Assembly: GCA_000173575.1 (NCBI GenBank)
Contig: ABYL01000075.1
Coordinates: 1 to 34,390, forward strand
Direction of reading: 5' to 3'
Source of the DNA: Burkholderia sp. H160
Lineage (GTDB): Bacteria; Pseudomonadota; Gammaproteobacteria; Burkholderiales; Burkholderiaceae
DNA: 34,390 nt
The first letter of the stretch is position 1; every line of letters starts with the position of its first letter. Below, piece by piece: positions 13,899 through 23,066 of the stretch. Below the pieces are notes generated by a model, which saw only the letters and a list, made by a program, of their open reading frames with translations, was not told the DNA's origin and searched no databases. The position numbers and the translations under genes are program-made.

Positions 13899-15377
13899 TC
13901 AGTTGAACGCCACCCCCAGCGTGTTCTTGTAGATTCGCCCATCTTTCATGATGACCGCGAGGTTGCTCCCCGGATCGGCGAGCAGATGGATATTCGCGAG
14001 CGGATCGCCCCTGACGATCAGCATGTCCGCGAGCGCGCCCGCCTCGATCACCCCGAGCTTGCCGGGGTAGGGGTTGCGCGGCCCCGCCATCGCGAGCAGT
14101 TCCGCGTTGGTGCTCGTCGCCATCGTCAGCACGTCGACGGCTTCGTACCAGCGCGTCATCTTCGCGAGCTGCGCGCCTTGACGCGCCGCAAGCTTCGCGT
14201 CGAACAGCGTGTCGGTGCCCCACGCGGTTTTCAGGCCATGTTTCTTCGCGAACGCGTAAGCGCTGTCCGTGCCGTTCGACATCTCGATCTGCTTCGCACG
14301 GCTTGGCGATCCCGCGGGGAAAAAGATCGCGTCCTCGTCGTCGAGAAACGGTTGCAGGCTGATCCAGATGCCTTCGCCGGCGAGCAGCTTCGCGGTTTCC
14401 TCGTTCATCAGGTGGCCGTGTTCGATGCAGCGTACGCCGCCGCGCACCGCGGTCTGGATCGCGCGCGGCATGTACGCGTGCACGGCCACATAGGTGCCCC
14501 AGTTCTCGGCGGCGTCGACGGCTGCGCGAAACTCGGCCTCCGTGTATTGCGATACGTCGAGCGGATCGTAGTTCGACGCGACGCCGCCGCCCGCCGCGAG
14601 CTTCAGCTGACTCGCGCCAAGCATCAGCTGCTCGCGCGCTCGTTTGAGAATCTCGGCCGTGCCGTCGGCGATTGCGCCGGCGCCCAGCACCTCGCCGCGC
14701 GAAGGCGCCTGCCCCGGATACGACGGGATCTCGAACGGCATGCGAAAGTCGCCGTGCCCCGAGGTCTGCGAGATCATCGCGCCCGACGGCCAGATGCGCG
14801 GCCCCGGCATCATGCCGATGTCGATCGCCTTCTTCAGCGAAAACGCGGGACCGGCCATGTCGCGGATGCTCGTGAAGCCGCGCATCAGCATGCGTTCGGC
14901 TTCGCTCGCCGCGGCGAGGTTGATGAAGCCGATGTCGGCGACCATCAGCTGAGCCATCGACAGCGAGGCCATCATGATGTGCGCATGCGCATCAATGAGC
15001 CCGGGCATCAGCGTATGTCCGTTGCCGTCCACGACCTGCATGCCGTCGAGCGCCTGGCCGTCGTCGGGCTCGACAGCGGCGATCCGGTTGCCGTCGACGA
15101 TCACGCGAAAGCCATCCTTCAGCGTCTTGCTCTTGCCGTCGAACAGGCGAATGTTCGTGAAAGCGACGCGCGGCTGCTGCGCTTCCGAAGCGTCGGATGT
15201 GCCAACCGAGCTGGCAGTGCGAGGCGGAACGCCGGGTGACGAGAAAGAGAAGGGCTGACTGGGCGACGACTCGATCACCCGATCGAGTCGCGCATTGAGC
15301 TGCAGGAAAGACGGACTGTGACAGATACATCCCCAGCCGGCGGTGCGAGTGTGGCCCTGCGATGCCTGCATTTCCAT
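13899..15377 (-). CDS. Metal-dependent amidohydrolase (imidazolonepropionase/prolidase-like)
   Basis: A 492-residue enzyme of the amidohydrolase superfamily, whose members hydrolyse amide or ester bonds using one or two metal ions. The ligand set is visible: H131-A-H133 after the first barrel strand (MPGLIDAHAHI), K259 as candidate carboxylated lysine (LKLAAGGGVASNYD), H300 (VAVHAYMP), H320 (CIEHGH) and D389 (AWGTDTL). The closest known groups are Xaa-Pro or aryl-amide dipeptidase-like proteins; the substrate cannot be stated. The first 65 residues precede the conserved domain, and no clean signal peptide is evident. ATG 15377 is supported by GAGGGAG about seven bases upstream. It is divergent from the chemoreceptor gene, with a 229-bp gap between them. 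Confidence 0.88.
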   Translation of the reverse strand: MEMQASQGHTRTAGWGCICHSPSFLQLNARLDRVIESSPSQPFSFSSPGVPPRTASSVGTSDASEAQQPRVAFTNIRLFDGKSKTLKDGFRVIVDGNRIAAVEPDDGQALDGMQVVDGNGHTLMPGLIDAHAHIMMASLSMAQLMVADIGFINLAAASEAERMLMRGFTSIRDMAGPAFSLKKAIDIGMMPGPRIWPSGAMISQTSGHGDFRMPFEIPSYPGQAPSRGEVLGAGAIADGTAEILKRAREQLMLGASQLKLAAGGGVASNYDPLDVSQYTEAEFRAAVDAAENWGTYVAVHAYMPRAIQTAVRGGVRCIEHGHLMNEETAKLLAGEGIWISLQPFLDDEDAIFFPAGSPSRAKQIEMSNGTDSAYAFAKKHGLKTAWGTDTLFDAKLAARQGAQLAKMTRWYEAVDVLTMATSTNAELLAMAGPRNPYPGKLGVIEAGALADMLIVRGDPLANIHLLADPGSNLAVIMKDGRIYKNTLGVAFN

Positions 15378-15606
15378 TCGACGCTCCCTCGCTCAAAAGG
15401 GACGCCGCCGCCGACACCATGTTGCGCCGGAACAGGCGGTCATCATGCACGCGGCCCATCTTAGCAGCTTGTTCCGGCGGCGCGGTCGCCACAAGGCCGT
15501 CGCGGGATCGCGTGGCTCGCTTCAGGTGTTTTTCCGACTCAGGAAATCGCGCGCGGCGCCGTTAATCCATTAGAACTGCTTGACGCGTCGCCATGGAGGA
15601 ACCCGC

Positions 15607-17172
15607 GTGAACCGACTCAGCCTCAACACCAAACTCTGGCTCGCGCTACTGATTACTTGGCTCGGACTGCTCGGCCTCGGCGGCTGGGCCGCGTGGCAGT
15701 CGCGCGCGACGATGCTCGCCGAGCGCAAGTCGGGAGTGCAAAACGTCGTCGAGAGCGCGTACAGCATCGTCGCCGACTACGCGCGGCGCGCCGACCAGCA
15801 CGAGCTGACGCCCGAGCAGGCGCAGCAGCAGGCGATGGCGCGGCTGTCGGCGATACGCTACCCCGGCAGCGGATACATGATCGTGACGACCGCGACGCCG
15901 GTCGTGATCATGCATCCGATGCTCGCCGATCTGCGCAACAAGGACGTATCGCACTATGCGGACAGCGACGGCAAGCTGCTGTTCGTCGAGATGGTCAAGG
16001 TCGCGCAGGCGCAGGGCCAGGGCTTCGTCGATTACATGGGGCGCGTTCCCGGCAACAGCGAGCGCGTGCCGAAGATCAGCTTCGTCAAGCACTTTGCCGC
16101 GTGGGACTGGTATCTGATCTCGGGCGTCTACGTGAACGACATCGACGCGGCGTTCCGCGCCGATCTGCTGCACTATCTGCTGACGATCCTCGTGATCGGC
16201 AGCTTCAGCACCGTCGCGCTCGTGCTGATCATCCGCAACGTCAAGCGCAGCCTCGGCGGCGAGCCCGCCTACGCGGCGAGCGTCGCGGAGACGATCGCCG
16301 ACGGCGATCTGTCACGCCCGGTCGCGCTCGCCGGCGACGATCAGCAGAGCATGCTGTTCGCGATGCAGCGCATGCAGAGCCGGCTCGCCGACGCGATCCG
16401 GCGCATTCGCGGCGGCACCGAAACGATCACGGTCGCGGCCGAGGAAATCGCCGCGGGCAATCTCGATCTGTCGGCGCGCACCGAACAGCAGGCCTCGTCG
16501 CTCGGCGAAACGGCCGCGAGCATGGAGCAACTGACGGCGACCGTCAAACAGAACGCCGACAACGCGCTGCAGGCCAATCGTATGGCGCGCTCCGCGTCGC
16601 AGCTCGCGGGCGAGGGCGGCGAGGCCGTGCAGCACGTCGTCGAGAACATGCAGAGCATCGCGGCGAGCTCGGCGCGGGTGGTCGACATCATCGGCGTGAT
16701 CGAGAGCATCGCGTTTCAGACCAATATCCTCGCGCTGAACGCGGCTGTGGAGGCGGCGCGCGCCGGCGAAGAGGGCCGCGGCTTCGCGGTCGTCGCGGGC
16801 GAGGTGCGCAATCTCGCGCGCCGCAGCGCCGATGCGGCCAAGGAGATCAAGACGCTGATCGAGGATTCGGTCGAGCGCGTCGGGAGCGGCAAGGCGCTCG
16901 TCGAGAAAGCGGGCGGCACGATGGCGTCGCTCGTCGATGCGGTGAAGCGCGTAACCGACATCATCAGCGAGATTTCCGCCGCGTCCGACGAGCAGAGCCG
17001 CGGCATCGAGCAGGTCAATCTCGCGATCGTGCAGATGGACGAAACCACCCAGCAGAACGCGGCGATGGTCGAGCAGGCGGCGGCCGCCGCGCAGTCGATG
17101 CAGGAGCAGGCGCAGATGCTGCGCGACGTGGTCAACGTGTTTCGCCTGCAGGGCACGGCCGCCGCGCGTTGA
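15607..17172 (+). CDS. Methyl-accepting chemotaxis protein with single Cache domain
   Basis: A 521-residue chemoreceptor. TM1 is at about 9-30 and TM2 at about 188-210, enclosing a periplasmic domain with sCache_2 marks: [10 protein letters not shown] (84-93), [20 protein letters not shown] and [13 protein letters not shown] (163-175). HAMP follows at about 211-265. The signalling domain has the conserved hairpin tip ([20 protein letters not shown] then [17 protein letters not shown]). Ligands of such Cache domains are often small organic acids, but none can be assigned here. It ends [11 protein letters not shown] without a CheR/CheB-binding pentapeptide. GTG 15607 is the start, because GGAGGA lies six bases upstream and the protein then begins with a normal membrane anchor. 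It is transcribed alone. Confidence 0.93.
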   Translation: MNRLSLNTKLWLALLITWLGLLGLGGWAAWQSRATMLAERKSGVQNVVESAYSIVADYARRADQHELTPEQAQQQAMARLSAIRYPGSGYMIVTTATPVVIMHPMLADLRNKDVSHYADSDGKLLFVEMVKVAQAQGQGFVDYMGRVPGNSERVPKISFVKHFAAWDWYLISGVYVNDIDAAFRADLLHYLLTILVIGSFSTVALVLIIRNVKRSLGGEPAYAASVAETIADGDLSRPVALAGDDQQSMLFAMQRMQSRLADAIRRIRGGTETITVAAEEIAAGNLDLSARTEQQASSLGETAASMEQLTATVKQNADNALQANRMARSASQLAGEGGEAVQHVVENMQSIAASSARVVDIIGVIESIAFQTNILALNAAVEAARAGEEGRGFAVVAGEVRNLARRSADAAKEIKTLIEDSVERVGSGKALVEKAGGTMASLVDAVKRVTDIISEISAASDEQSRGIEQVNLAIVQMDETTQQNAAMVEQAAAAAQSMQEQAQMLRDVVNVFRLQGTAAAR

Positions 17173-17275
17173 TGGCCGCGCTGTCTCGCGAAGTGTGCAT
17201 GCTATGCTTTTGAGGTCTTGATCAAAAGCCGCCGCGGCCCGCCGTGCGCCGTGCACACCTCGAGGAGAGTCCTTC

Positions 17276-17659
17276 ATGTCGACGCGAACCCGTGTGCTGT
17301 TCCACCTCGGTGCCGCGAGCCTGCTGCTCGGCGCGGCGATCGGCGCGCAAGCGGCGAACCTCGCTTTTCTGAACGACACGCCGATCACCTACATGAAACA
17401 GCGCGACAACGACTCGCTCAAGCATGCGCTCATGAGCGCGCTCAATGACAGGAAGGACGGCGACAGCTTCACATGGGTCAACGACGGCACCGGCAACAGC
17501 GTGAAGATCGACGCGACCATCACGATGGACAGCACCGCGACCGACGGCGGGCGCACTTGCCGCATCCTCGGTGTCGTACTCAATGCGAAAGGGCAATCGA
17601 TGAACCTGCGTCCGAACTTCTGCAAGGAAGGCGGCGCCTGGCAACTGCAGAAGCGTTGA
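17276..17659 (+). CDS. Small secreted surface-antigen-like protein
   Basis: A 127-residue exported protein. A signal peptide (VLFHLGAASLLLGAAIGAQA, cleavage after AQA at about 26) leads to a domain of about 100 residues with SFTWVNDGTGNSVKI, RTCRILGVVLNAKG and NFCKEGGAWQLQ. The pattern W-N-x-x-T-G, later C-R, then C-x-x-x-G-x-W matches the C-terminal module of the Rickettsia 17-kDa-type surface antigen family (RT0821/Lpp0805-like). There is no lipobox. AGGAGAG sits about eight bases before ATG 17276. The two cysteines may form a disulphide. Function is unknown; periplasmic location is expected. The Nudix gene follows 49 bp downstream on the same strand. Confidence 0.75.
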   Translation: MSTRTRVLFHLGAASLLLGAAIGAQAANLAFLNDTPITYMKQRDNDSLKHALMSALNDRKDGDSFTWVNDGTGNSVKIDATITMDSTATDGGRTCRILGVVLNAKGQSMNLRPNFCKEGGAWQLQKR

Positions 17660-17708
17660 GCATGCGGGAGATGACGCCGGCGCGCGCGGCGTCCAGCGAG
17701 GCTGCGCA

Positions 17709-18158
17709 ATGAGCCCACGAATCGTCTCGTGTGGGATCGTGCTGCTCGATCCCGACGGACGCGTGCTGCTCGCGCACGCAACCGAAACCACGCACTGGGA
17801 TATCCCGAAAGGACACGGCGAGAACGGCGAAGCGCCGGACGTGACCGCGTTGCGCGAGATGGTCGAGGAAACCGGCATCGCGCTCGGGGCCGAGCGCCTC
17901 AAGGATCTCGGCCTGTTCGTCTACCGGCGCGACAAGGACCTGCATCTGTTCGCGGCGCGCGCGAGTGCCGACGAACTCGACCTCAGCACGTGCACCTGCA
18001 CGTCGCTGTTTCCGCGCCGCTCGGACGGCGCGCTGATCCCCGAAATGGATGACTACCGCTGGGCGTCGATCGATGAAATCCCGCGCTATGCGAGCCGCAG
18101 TCTGACGCGGCTCTTCGAGACGACGCTGTCGCTCGTGGAGTTGCACCGGTCGCTATAG
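17709..18158 (+). CDS. Nudix hydrolase (149 aa)
   Basis: A 149-residue cytoplasmic pyrophosphohydrolase. The Nudix box fits the consensus exactly: G35, E41, then R49-E50-M-V-E53-E54-T-G56-I57, which binds the divalent metal and cleaves a diphosphate linked to another moiety. The preceding strand has CGIVLLDPDGRVLLAHA and the loop HWDIPKGHGENGE. WDIPKG is typical of Ap4A/dNTP-type members and of many unassigned ones, so the substrate is open. It is shorter than NudC-type enzymes and has no zinc ribbon, unlike the second Nudix gene at 30764. It converges on the binding-protein gene with a 16-bp gap between stops. Confidence 0.9.
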   Translation: MSPRIVSCGIVLLDPDGRVLLAHATETTHWDIPKGHGENGEAPDVTALREMVEETGIALGAERLKDLGLFVYRRDKDLHLFAARASADELDLSTCTCTSLFPRRSDGALIPEMDDYRWASIDEIPRYASRSLTRLFETTLSLVELHRSL

Positions 18159-18174
18159 ACGGTGCACGCCGCCT

Positions 18175-19134
18175 TCAATCGAGCGCGCGGTCGTTCGGAT
18201 GCGCGAACAATGCGCGGTTCTGCTCCGACAGCGGGAAATTGATGTTGATGCCGCGCGGCGGAATCGGCTGCGTGAACCATTGTTTGTAGAGACGCTCGGC
18301 GTCGCCCGACGTCTGCGAGTGCGCGATCACGCGGTTCACGAGCGCGCGCAACGGCTCGTCGCCCTTGCGGAACATGCACGCATACACCTCGTAACCGAGC
18401 GGCGTGCCCGTCACGATGAAATCGTCGGGATGCGGGTCGGTCGCCTTGAAACCATAGACGATCGGCTCGTCCATCACGAACGCCACCGCGCGGCCTTCCT
18501 TCATTGCGGTGAAGGCTTCCTGATGGTCGCGCGCGCTCATGATGCGCATGTTCAGCTGCCTGTCGGTATTGAGGCTGCGCAGCAGGCGCTCGTCGGACGT
18601 GCCCGCGGTCGTCACGACCGGCTTGCCGGCCAGATCGGCGAAATCGGTGATGCCGCTGTTCTTGCGCGTAATCATGCGCACCGCGTACTGGAAAATGCTG
18701 TCCGAGAACGCGGCGACGTTTTCGCGCTCGACCGTGTGCGTGGTCGAGCCGCATTCGAGGTCGATCTGGTTGTTCATCAGCATCGGCGTGCGGTTCGACG
18801 ACGTCACCGTGACTTCGTGAACCCGCAGTTGCGGCATGCCGAGCGTTTTCCTGATTTCATCGACGATCTGCAGCGCGATGTCCTGCGAGTAGCCGACCGT
18901 GCGCTGGCCGTCGAAGTACGAGAACGGGATCGAGGTCTCTCGCACGCCGAGCACGACGACGCCGTCGTCGTGGATCTTTTTCAGCGTGCCGGTCAGTTCG
19001 TCCGCGCTGGCAGCGCCGGCGAACGCGACCGCGCCGCAAGCGGCCAGCGCAAGCAGCAGGCGCGGGAAGCGCGGGCGCCGGATGATGCGAACGGTGCCCT
19101 CGGACCCTTCCCCGCGGCGGGCTGCAACTTTCAT
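18175..19134 (-). CDS. Periplasmic glutamate/aspartate-type ABC binding protein
   Basis: A 319-residue solute-binding protein of family 3. A basic N-terminus and hydrophobic core (LLLALAACGAVAFAG) end at ASA, about residue 44, as a signal peptide. The mature part begins with LTGTLKKIHDDGVVVLGVRE and has the usual SIPFSYFDGQRTVGYSQDIA, NNQIDLECGSTTHT and GTSDERLLRSL segments of GltI-like glutamate/aspartate receptors. ATG 19134 is selected because GGAGG lies five bases upstream. No permease or ATPase genes are adjacent, so it must work with a transporter encoded elsewhere, or as an orphan receptor. It lies 29 bp after glnS on the same strand and is probably co-transcribed with it. Confidence 0.88.
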   Translation of the reverse strand: MKVAARRGEGSEGTVRIIRRPRFPRLLLALAACGAVAFAGAASADELTGTLKKIHDDGVVVLGVRETSIPFSYFDGQRTVGYSQDIALQIVDEIRKTLGMPQLRVHEVTVTSSNRTPMLMNNQIDLECGSTTHTVERENVAAFSDSIFQYAVRMITRKNSGITDFADLAGKPVVTTAGTSDERLLRSLNTDRQLNMRIMSARDHQEAFTAMKEGRAVAFVMDEPIVYGFKATDPHPDDFIVTGTPLGYEVYACMFRKGDEPLRALVNRVIAHSQTSGDAERLYKQWFTQPIPPRGININFPLSEQNRALFAHPNDRALD

Positions 19135-19163
19135 CGGACCTCCGGGACGTTGCTGACGCATGC

Positions 19164-20873
19164 TTACGCCGGCTTGCCCCAACTGTCGCGCAGGCTGACG
19201 ATCCGGTTGAATACGGGCTTACCGGGCTTCGAATCGACGCGGTCGGCGACGAAGTAGCCGTGGCGCTCGAACTGGAAGCGCTGCTCCGGCCGTGCATGGT
19301 GCGCGCCGGTCTCGAGGTAAGCCTGGACCACGCGCTTCGAGTCCGGATTCAGCGCTTCGAGGAAGTCGCGTCCGCCTGCGTCCGGTTGCGCTTCCTTGAA
19401 CAGCCGGTCGTAAATGCGCACTTCCGCCGGGCACGCGGCCGCCGCGCTGACCCAGTGGATGTTGCCCTTGACCTTGTAGTTGTTCGCGCCTTCGGTACCC
19501 GATTTGCTGTCCGGGAAGTAGTTGCAATGCACCGCGACGACGTTGCCGTTCTCGTCCTTGTCCGCGTGCGTGCACTCGATCACATAGCCGTAGCGCAGGC
19601 GCACCTTGTTGCCCGGGAACAGGCGGAAGTAGCCCTTCGGCGGGGTCTCCGTGAAGTCCTCGCGCTCGATCCACAATTCGCGCGAAATCGGGAACTCGCG
19701 CATCCCCTGTTCCGGATGATGCGGATGCACCGGCGCGTGGCACGGCTCGGTGAGGTTGGTGGGGAAGTTGTCGATGATCAGCTTGACCGGGTCGAGCACC
19801 GCGGTGATACGTGGCGCCTTTTCGTCTAGATCGTCGCGCAGCGCGCCTTCGAACACGCTCATGTCGATCCACGAGTCGACCTTGGTCACGCCGATGCGCT
19901 CGCAGAACAGCTGGATGGACTCGGGCGTGAAGCCGCGCCGGCGCACGCCGACGATGGTCGGCATGCGCGGGTCGTCCCAGCCGTCCACATGGCCTTCGTT
20001 GACGAGTTGCAGAAGCTTGCGCTTGCTGGTGATCGCATAGGTCAGGTTCAGGCGCGAAAACTCGATTTGCTGCGGCAGCGGGCGCTTGAAGACACCGGCT
20101 TGGGCGAGCTCGTTGAGGATCCAGTCGTACAGCGGCCGGTGGTCTTCGAACTCGAGCGTGCACAGCGAATGCGTGATGTTTTCGAGCGCGTCCGAGATGC
20201 AGTGCGTGTAGTCGTACATCGGGTACACGCACCAGGCGTCGCCGGTACGGTAGTGATGCGCGAAGCGAATGCGGTAGATGACCGGGTCGCGCATGTTGAA
20301 GTTCGGCGACGACATGTCGATCTTCGCGCGCAGCACGTGCTCGCCTTCCGTGAACTCGCCCGCCTTCATGCGGCGGAACAGGTCGAGGTTTTCCTCGACC
20401 GGGCGCTCGCGGAAGCGCGACGGCGTGCCGACTTCGGAAGCCGAGCCGCGGTTCAGGCGGATTTCCTCGGCCGACTGGCTATCCACATACGCCTTGCCGC
20501 GCTGGATCAGCAGCTCGGCGAACTCGTACAGCTTGTCGTAGTAGTCGCTCGCGTAGTACAGATGCTCCTTGCGGTCCTTTTCCCACTCGAAGCCGAGCCA
20601 GCGCACCGAGTCGATGATCGACTCGACGTACTCGACGCTTTCCTTCTCCGGATTGGTGTCGTCGAAGCGCAGATGGCACACGCCGCCGTAGCTGCGCGCG
20701 ACGCCGAAGTTCAGGCAGATGCTCTTCGCGTGACCGATATGCAGATAGCCGTTCGGCTCGGGCGGGAAGCGGGTTTCGACGCGCTGGCTCCATTTGCCGG
20801 TGCGGTTGTCGTCGTCGATGATGTTGCGGATGAAATTGGATGCCGCGGGCGCGTCGTTGCGTTCGGTATTCAT
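19164..20873 (-). CDS. glnS: Glutaminyl-tRNA synthetase
   Basis: A 569-residue class I synthetase that charges tRNA-Gln with glutamine. The HIGH motif is at 45-48 (PNGYLHIGHAKS), followed by CHLRFDDTNPEKE. The KMSKS loop is present near residue 280 as AITSKRKLL, against the usual V-M-S-K-R form, so Met is replaced by Thr. GWDDPRMPTIVGVRRRG is the class signature after it. The C-terminal half contains the anticodon-binding beta barrels (EFPISRELWIEREDF, GNKVRLRYGYVI). Length is normal for bacterial GlnRS. The start at 20873 gives the expected N-terminus MNTERNDAPA. Beta-proteobacteria commonly have glnS, which fits the taxonomic call. Confidence 0.96.
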   Translation of the reverse strand: MNTERNDAPAASNFIRNIIDDDNRTGKWSQRVETRFPPEPNGYLHIGHAKSICLNFGVARSYGGVCHLRFDDTNPEKESVEYVESIIDSVRWLGFEWEKDRKEHLYYASDYYDKLYEFAELLIQRGKAYVDSQSAEEIRLNRGSASEVGTPSRFRERPVEENLDLFRRMKAGEFTEGEHVLRAKIDMSSPNFNMRDPVIYRIRFAHHYRTGDAWCVYPMYDYTHCISDALENITHSLCTLEFEDHRPLYDWILNELAQAGVFKRPLPQQIEFSRLNLTYAITSKRKLLQLVNEGHVDGWDDPRMPTIVGVRRRGFTPESIQLFCERIGVTKVDSWIDMSVFEGALRDDLDEKAPRITAVLDPVKLIIDNFPTNLTEPCHAPVHPHHPEQGMREFPISRELWIEREDFTETPPKGYFRLFPGNKVRLRYGYVIECTHADKDENGNVVAVHCNYFPDSKSGTEGANNYKVKGNIHWVSAAAACPAEVRIYDRLFKEAQPDAGGRDFLEALNPDSKRVVQAYLETGAHHARPEQRFQFERHGYFVADRVDSKPGKPVFNRIVSLRDSWGKPA

Positions 20874-21221
20874 GCGAGAAGATGAGAGTCCGTGGGGGCG
20901 CGCAGTGCGCCCGCTGAGCATTCAATTCTACCTGACCAGCATGTTCGCGGTAGGCGCTTGCGGCGCAAAGCCAACGGTGGGGCGGGTTTGGCGCGGATGG
21001 CGGAGGTGGGGCAGCGAGCGCGCGGGGCTGTAACAGGAGGTAAAACGGGTTGGCGCCGCGCAACCCGGCGACTTAGGATGCGCTGCTGCGCGCGACCCGC
21101 GGGCTGTCCCGGACCTTTGCGCGGGCGCCGTTACCCCAGCCGTTCGCGCCGTCCCTTGTCGGCTTGCACGGAGCGCCGCCGCTCGTGCGCCATGCTCGCC
21201 ACGTTGCCGGAGTTCTCTCGG
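20874..21221. other. 348-bp gene-free divergent region between glnS and ggt
   Basis: This region should contain the promoters of both flanking genes. It is very GC-rich with G-tracts near 20978-21030. An AGGAGG at about 21035 is followed only by a TTG-started frame of eight codons, so it marks no gene. A long open frame in phase with ggt crosses it, but its residues do not look like coding sequence. No clear -35/-10 pair, terminator or repeat was found. Confidence 0.5.
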
Positions 21222-23021
21222 ATGTCTGTCCCGACACACGGCGCGTTTCGCGCGCCTCTCGAATGCGCTTTGGTTAGCGCCCATTTCTCTTGCCGAACCC
21301 GCCGCGTTGCGCTCGCTTCGGCGTGGCTTGCTGCGCTCGCCGCGAGTCTCGCCGCGCCGCTGCCGGCTTTCGCGAAAACGCCGGCGCCGAAGCCGGCGCT
21401 CGACGCGTCGGCCGTCGCCGCGCCCGATAGCTACAGCGCCGACACCGCGCAGCAGATCTTCGCCGCAGGCGGCAACGCGGTCGATGCCGCGGTCGCGATG
21501 GCCTTCACGCTTGCCGTCACGCGGCCCGACGCGGGCAACCTCGGCGGCGGCGGTTTCATGACGCTGCTGGTCGACGGCAAGCCGTATTTTCTCGACTATC
21601 GCGAGCGCGCGCCGCAGCAGGCGAACCGCGACATGTATCTCGACGACAAGGGCAACGTGGTGCCGGGCATGAGCACGGTGGGTCATCGCGCGGTGGCGGT
21701 GCCGGGCACCGTCGACGGCATGTGGGAAGCGCAGCGGCGCTTCGGCAAGCTCAAATGGAAGCAGGTGCTCGCGCCCGCGATCCACTACGCGGCCGACGGC
21801 TTCCAGGTCGATCCGCGGCTGCAGCAGCGCCGCGACGCGGCCGCGAAGAATTTCGCGAGCAAGACCAATTTCGACGCCTATTTCGCGTACCTGAAGGCAG
21901 GTACGACGCTGCGCCAGCCGGAACTCGCGCAGACGCTCGGGCGGATCGCGAGCGACGGCGGCCGCGAGTTCTACGAGGGCCGCACGGCTCAGATGATCGC
22001 CTCGCAGATGTACGGCCACGGCATGATCACGAGCCAGGATCTGAGCCAGTACAAAGCCGTGTGGCGCGAGCCGCTCGCCGCCGACTGGCACGGCTACCGC
22101 GTGATCACCGCGCCGCCGCCGGGCTCGGGCGGCATCGGCCTGATCCAGATGCTGAAGATGCGGGCCGATTTGCAGCCGGCGTTCGATGGTCTCGCGTTGA
22201 ATTCGGCGCCCTACATCCATCTGATCGCGCAGATCGGGGACCGTGTGTTCGCGGATCGGCAGCGCTATATCGGCGACCCGGACGCTTCGCCCGTGCCGGC
22301 CGCGAAGCTGATCGACGACGCTTACCTCGCGCAACGCGCGGCCGAAGTCAAAGCCGTCGAAACGCCCGGTACGGCGGCGGGGAAGCCTGGTTCCGACGCT
22401 TCCGCGCAGACGGAAAAGGCGCAGACCACGCATTTCTCGGTGGTCGACAAGTGGGGCAACGCCGTGTCGAACACCTACACGCTGAACGGCGATTTCGGCT
22501 CGGGCGTGGTGGTGGACGGCGGCGGGTTTCTGCTGAACGACGCGATGGACGATTTCGTGATCAAGCCGCCGGGCGCTGGCGCGGCGGGCGTGGCTTCGGC
22601 GCCCGGCGCCGCCGATGCGGAACTGAACACGATCGCGCCGGGCCGCCGACCGATTTCGTCGATGACGCCCACGCTGCTGCTGAAGGACGGCAAGATCGCG
22701 CTCGCGATCGGCACGCCCGGCGGCTCGCGCATCCTGACGACGATCTTCCAGGTGATGACGAATCTGTACGACTTCGACATGCCGCCGACGGATGCGCTCG
22801 CCGCAATGCGATTCCATCATCAGCTATTGCCGCAAAAGACGATCTACTTCGAACCGTACCATCCGGCGCCGGACGAGCTTGCCGCGCAACTGAAGGCGCT
22901 CGGTTACACGGTCGAGCAGCAGTCGTTCAACGGCGACGTGCAGATGATCCGCGTGAACGGCACGACACCCGAGCCCGCCAGCGATCCACGTGGGGCCGGC
23001 GTGGCACGCGTGATACGGTAG
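21222..23021 (+). CDS. ggt: Gamma-glutamyltransferase (glutathione hydrolase) precursor
   Basis: A 599-residue secreted N-terminal nucleophile hydrolase that cleaves gamma-glutamyl bonds of glutathione and related peptides in the periplasm. A signal region (ALASAWLAALAASLAAPLPAFA, near 30-51) precedes the large subunit, which has AGGNAVDAAVAMAFTLAV and NLGGGGFMTL. Self-cleavage is expected before T402 in AQTTHFSVVDKWGNAVS, making T402 the nucleophile, as in E. coli where the small subunit starts TTHYSV. The small subunit has GDFGSGVVV, PGRRPISSMTPTLLLKDGK and GTPGGSRI. ATG 21222 has GGAG nine bases upstream; ATG 21192 is possible. Glutamate released by it could be bound by the nearby glutamate/aspartate-type receptor. 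Confidence 0.94.
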   Translation: MSVPTHGAFRAPLECALVSAHFSCRTRRVALASAWLAALAASLAAPLPAFAKTPAPKPALDASAVAAPDSYSADTAQQIFAAGGNAVDAAVAMAFTLAVTRPDAGNLGGGGFMTLLVDGKPYFLDYRERAPQQANRDMYLDDKGNVVPGMSTVGHRAVAVPGTVDGMWEAQRRFGKLKWKQVLAPAIHYAADGFQVDPRLQQRRDAAAKNFASKTNFDAYFAYLKAGTTLRQPELAQTLGRIASDGGREFYEGRTAQMIASQMYGHGMITSQDLSQYKAVWREPLAADWHGYRVITAPPPGSGGIGLIQMLKMRADLQPAFDGLALNSAPYIHLIAQIGDRVFADRQRYIGDPDASPVPAAKLIDDAYLAQRAAEVKAVETPGTAAGKPGSDASAQTEKAQTTHFSVVDKWGNAVSNTYTLNGDFGSGVVVDGGGFLLNDAMDDFVIKPPGAGAAGVASAPGAADAELNTIAPGRRPISSMTPTLLLKDGKIALAIGTPGGSRILTTIFQVMTNLYDFDMPPTDALAAMRFHHQLLPQKTIYFEPYHPAPDELAAQLKALGYTVEQQSFNGDVQMIRVNGTTPEPASDPRGAGVARVIR

Positions 23022-23066
23022 ACGGCCCGCCGGGCTATCTCGCGAGCCCGGTAGGGGCCGCATCGA

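Noticed and set aside
13872-15239. 455-codon plus-strand frame opposite the amidohydrolase
   Set aside because: The antisense shadow lacks motifs; the minus strand shows all amidohydrolase metal ligands.
17173-17275. Terminator after the chemoreceptor gene (CTTTTGA/TCAAAAG repeat)
   Set aside because: The stem is AT-rich and short, with no following T-run; not convincing.
20892-21221. N-terminal extension of the ggt frame
   Set aside because: Open by chance; residues are Arg/Gly-rich without family similarity, and a signal peptide begins after 21222.
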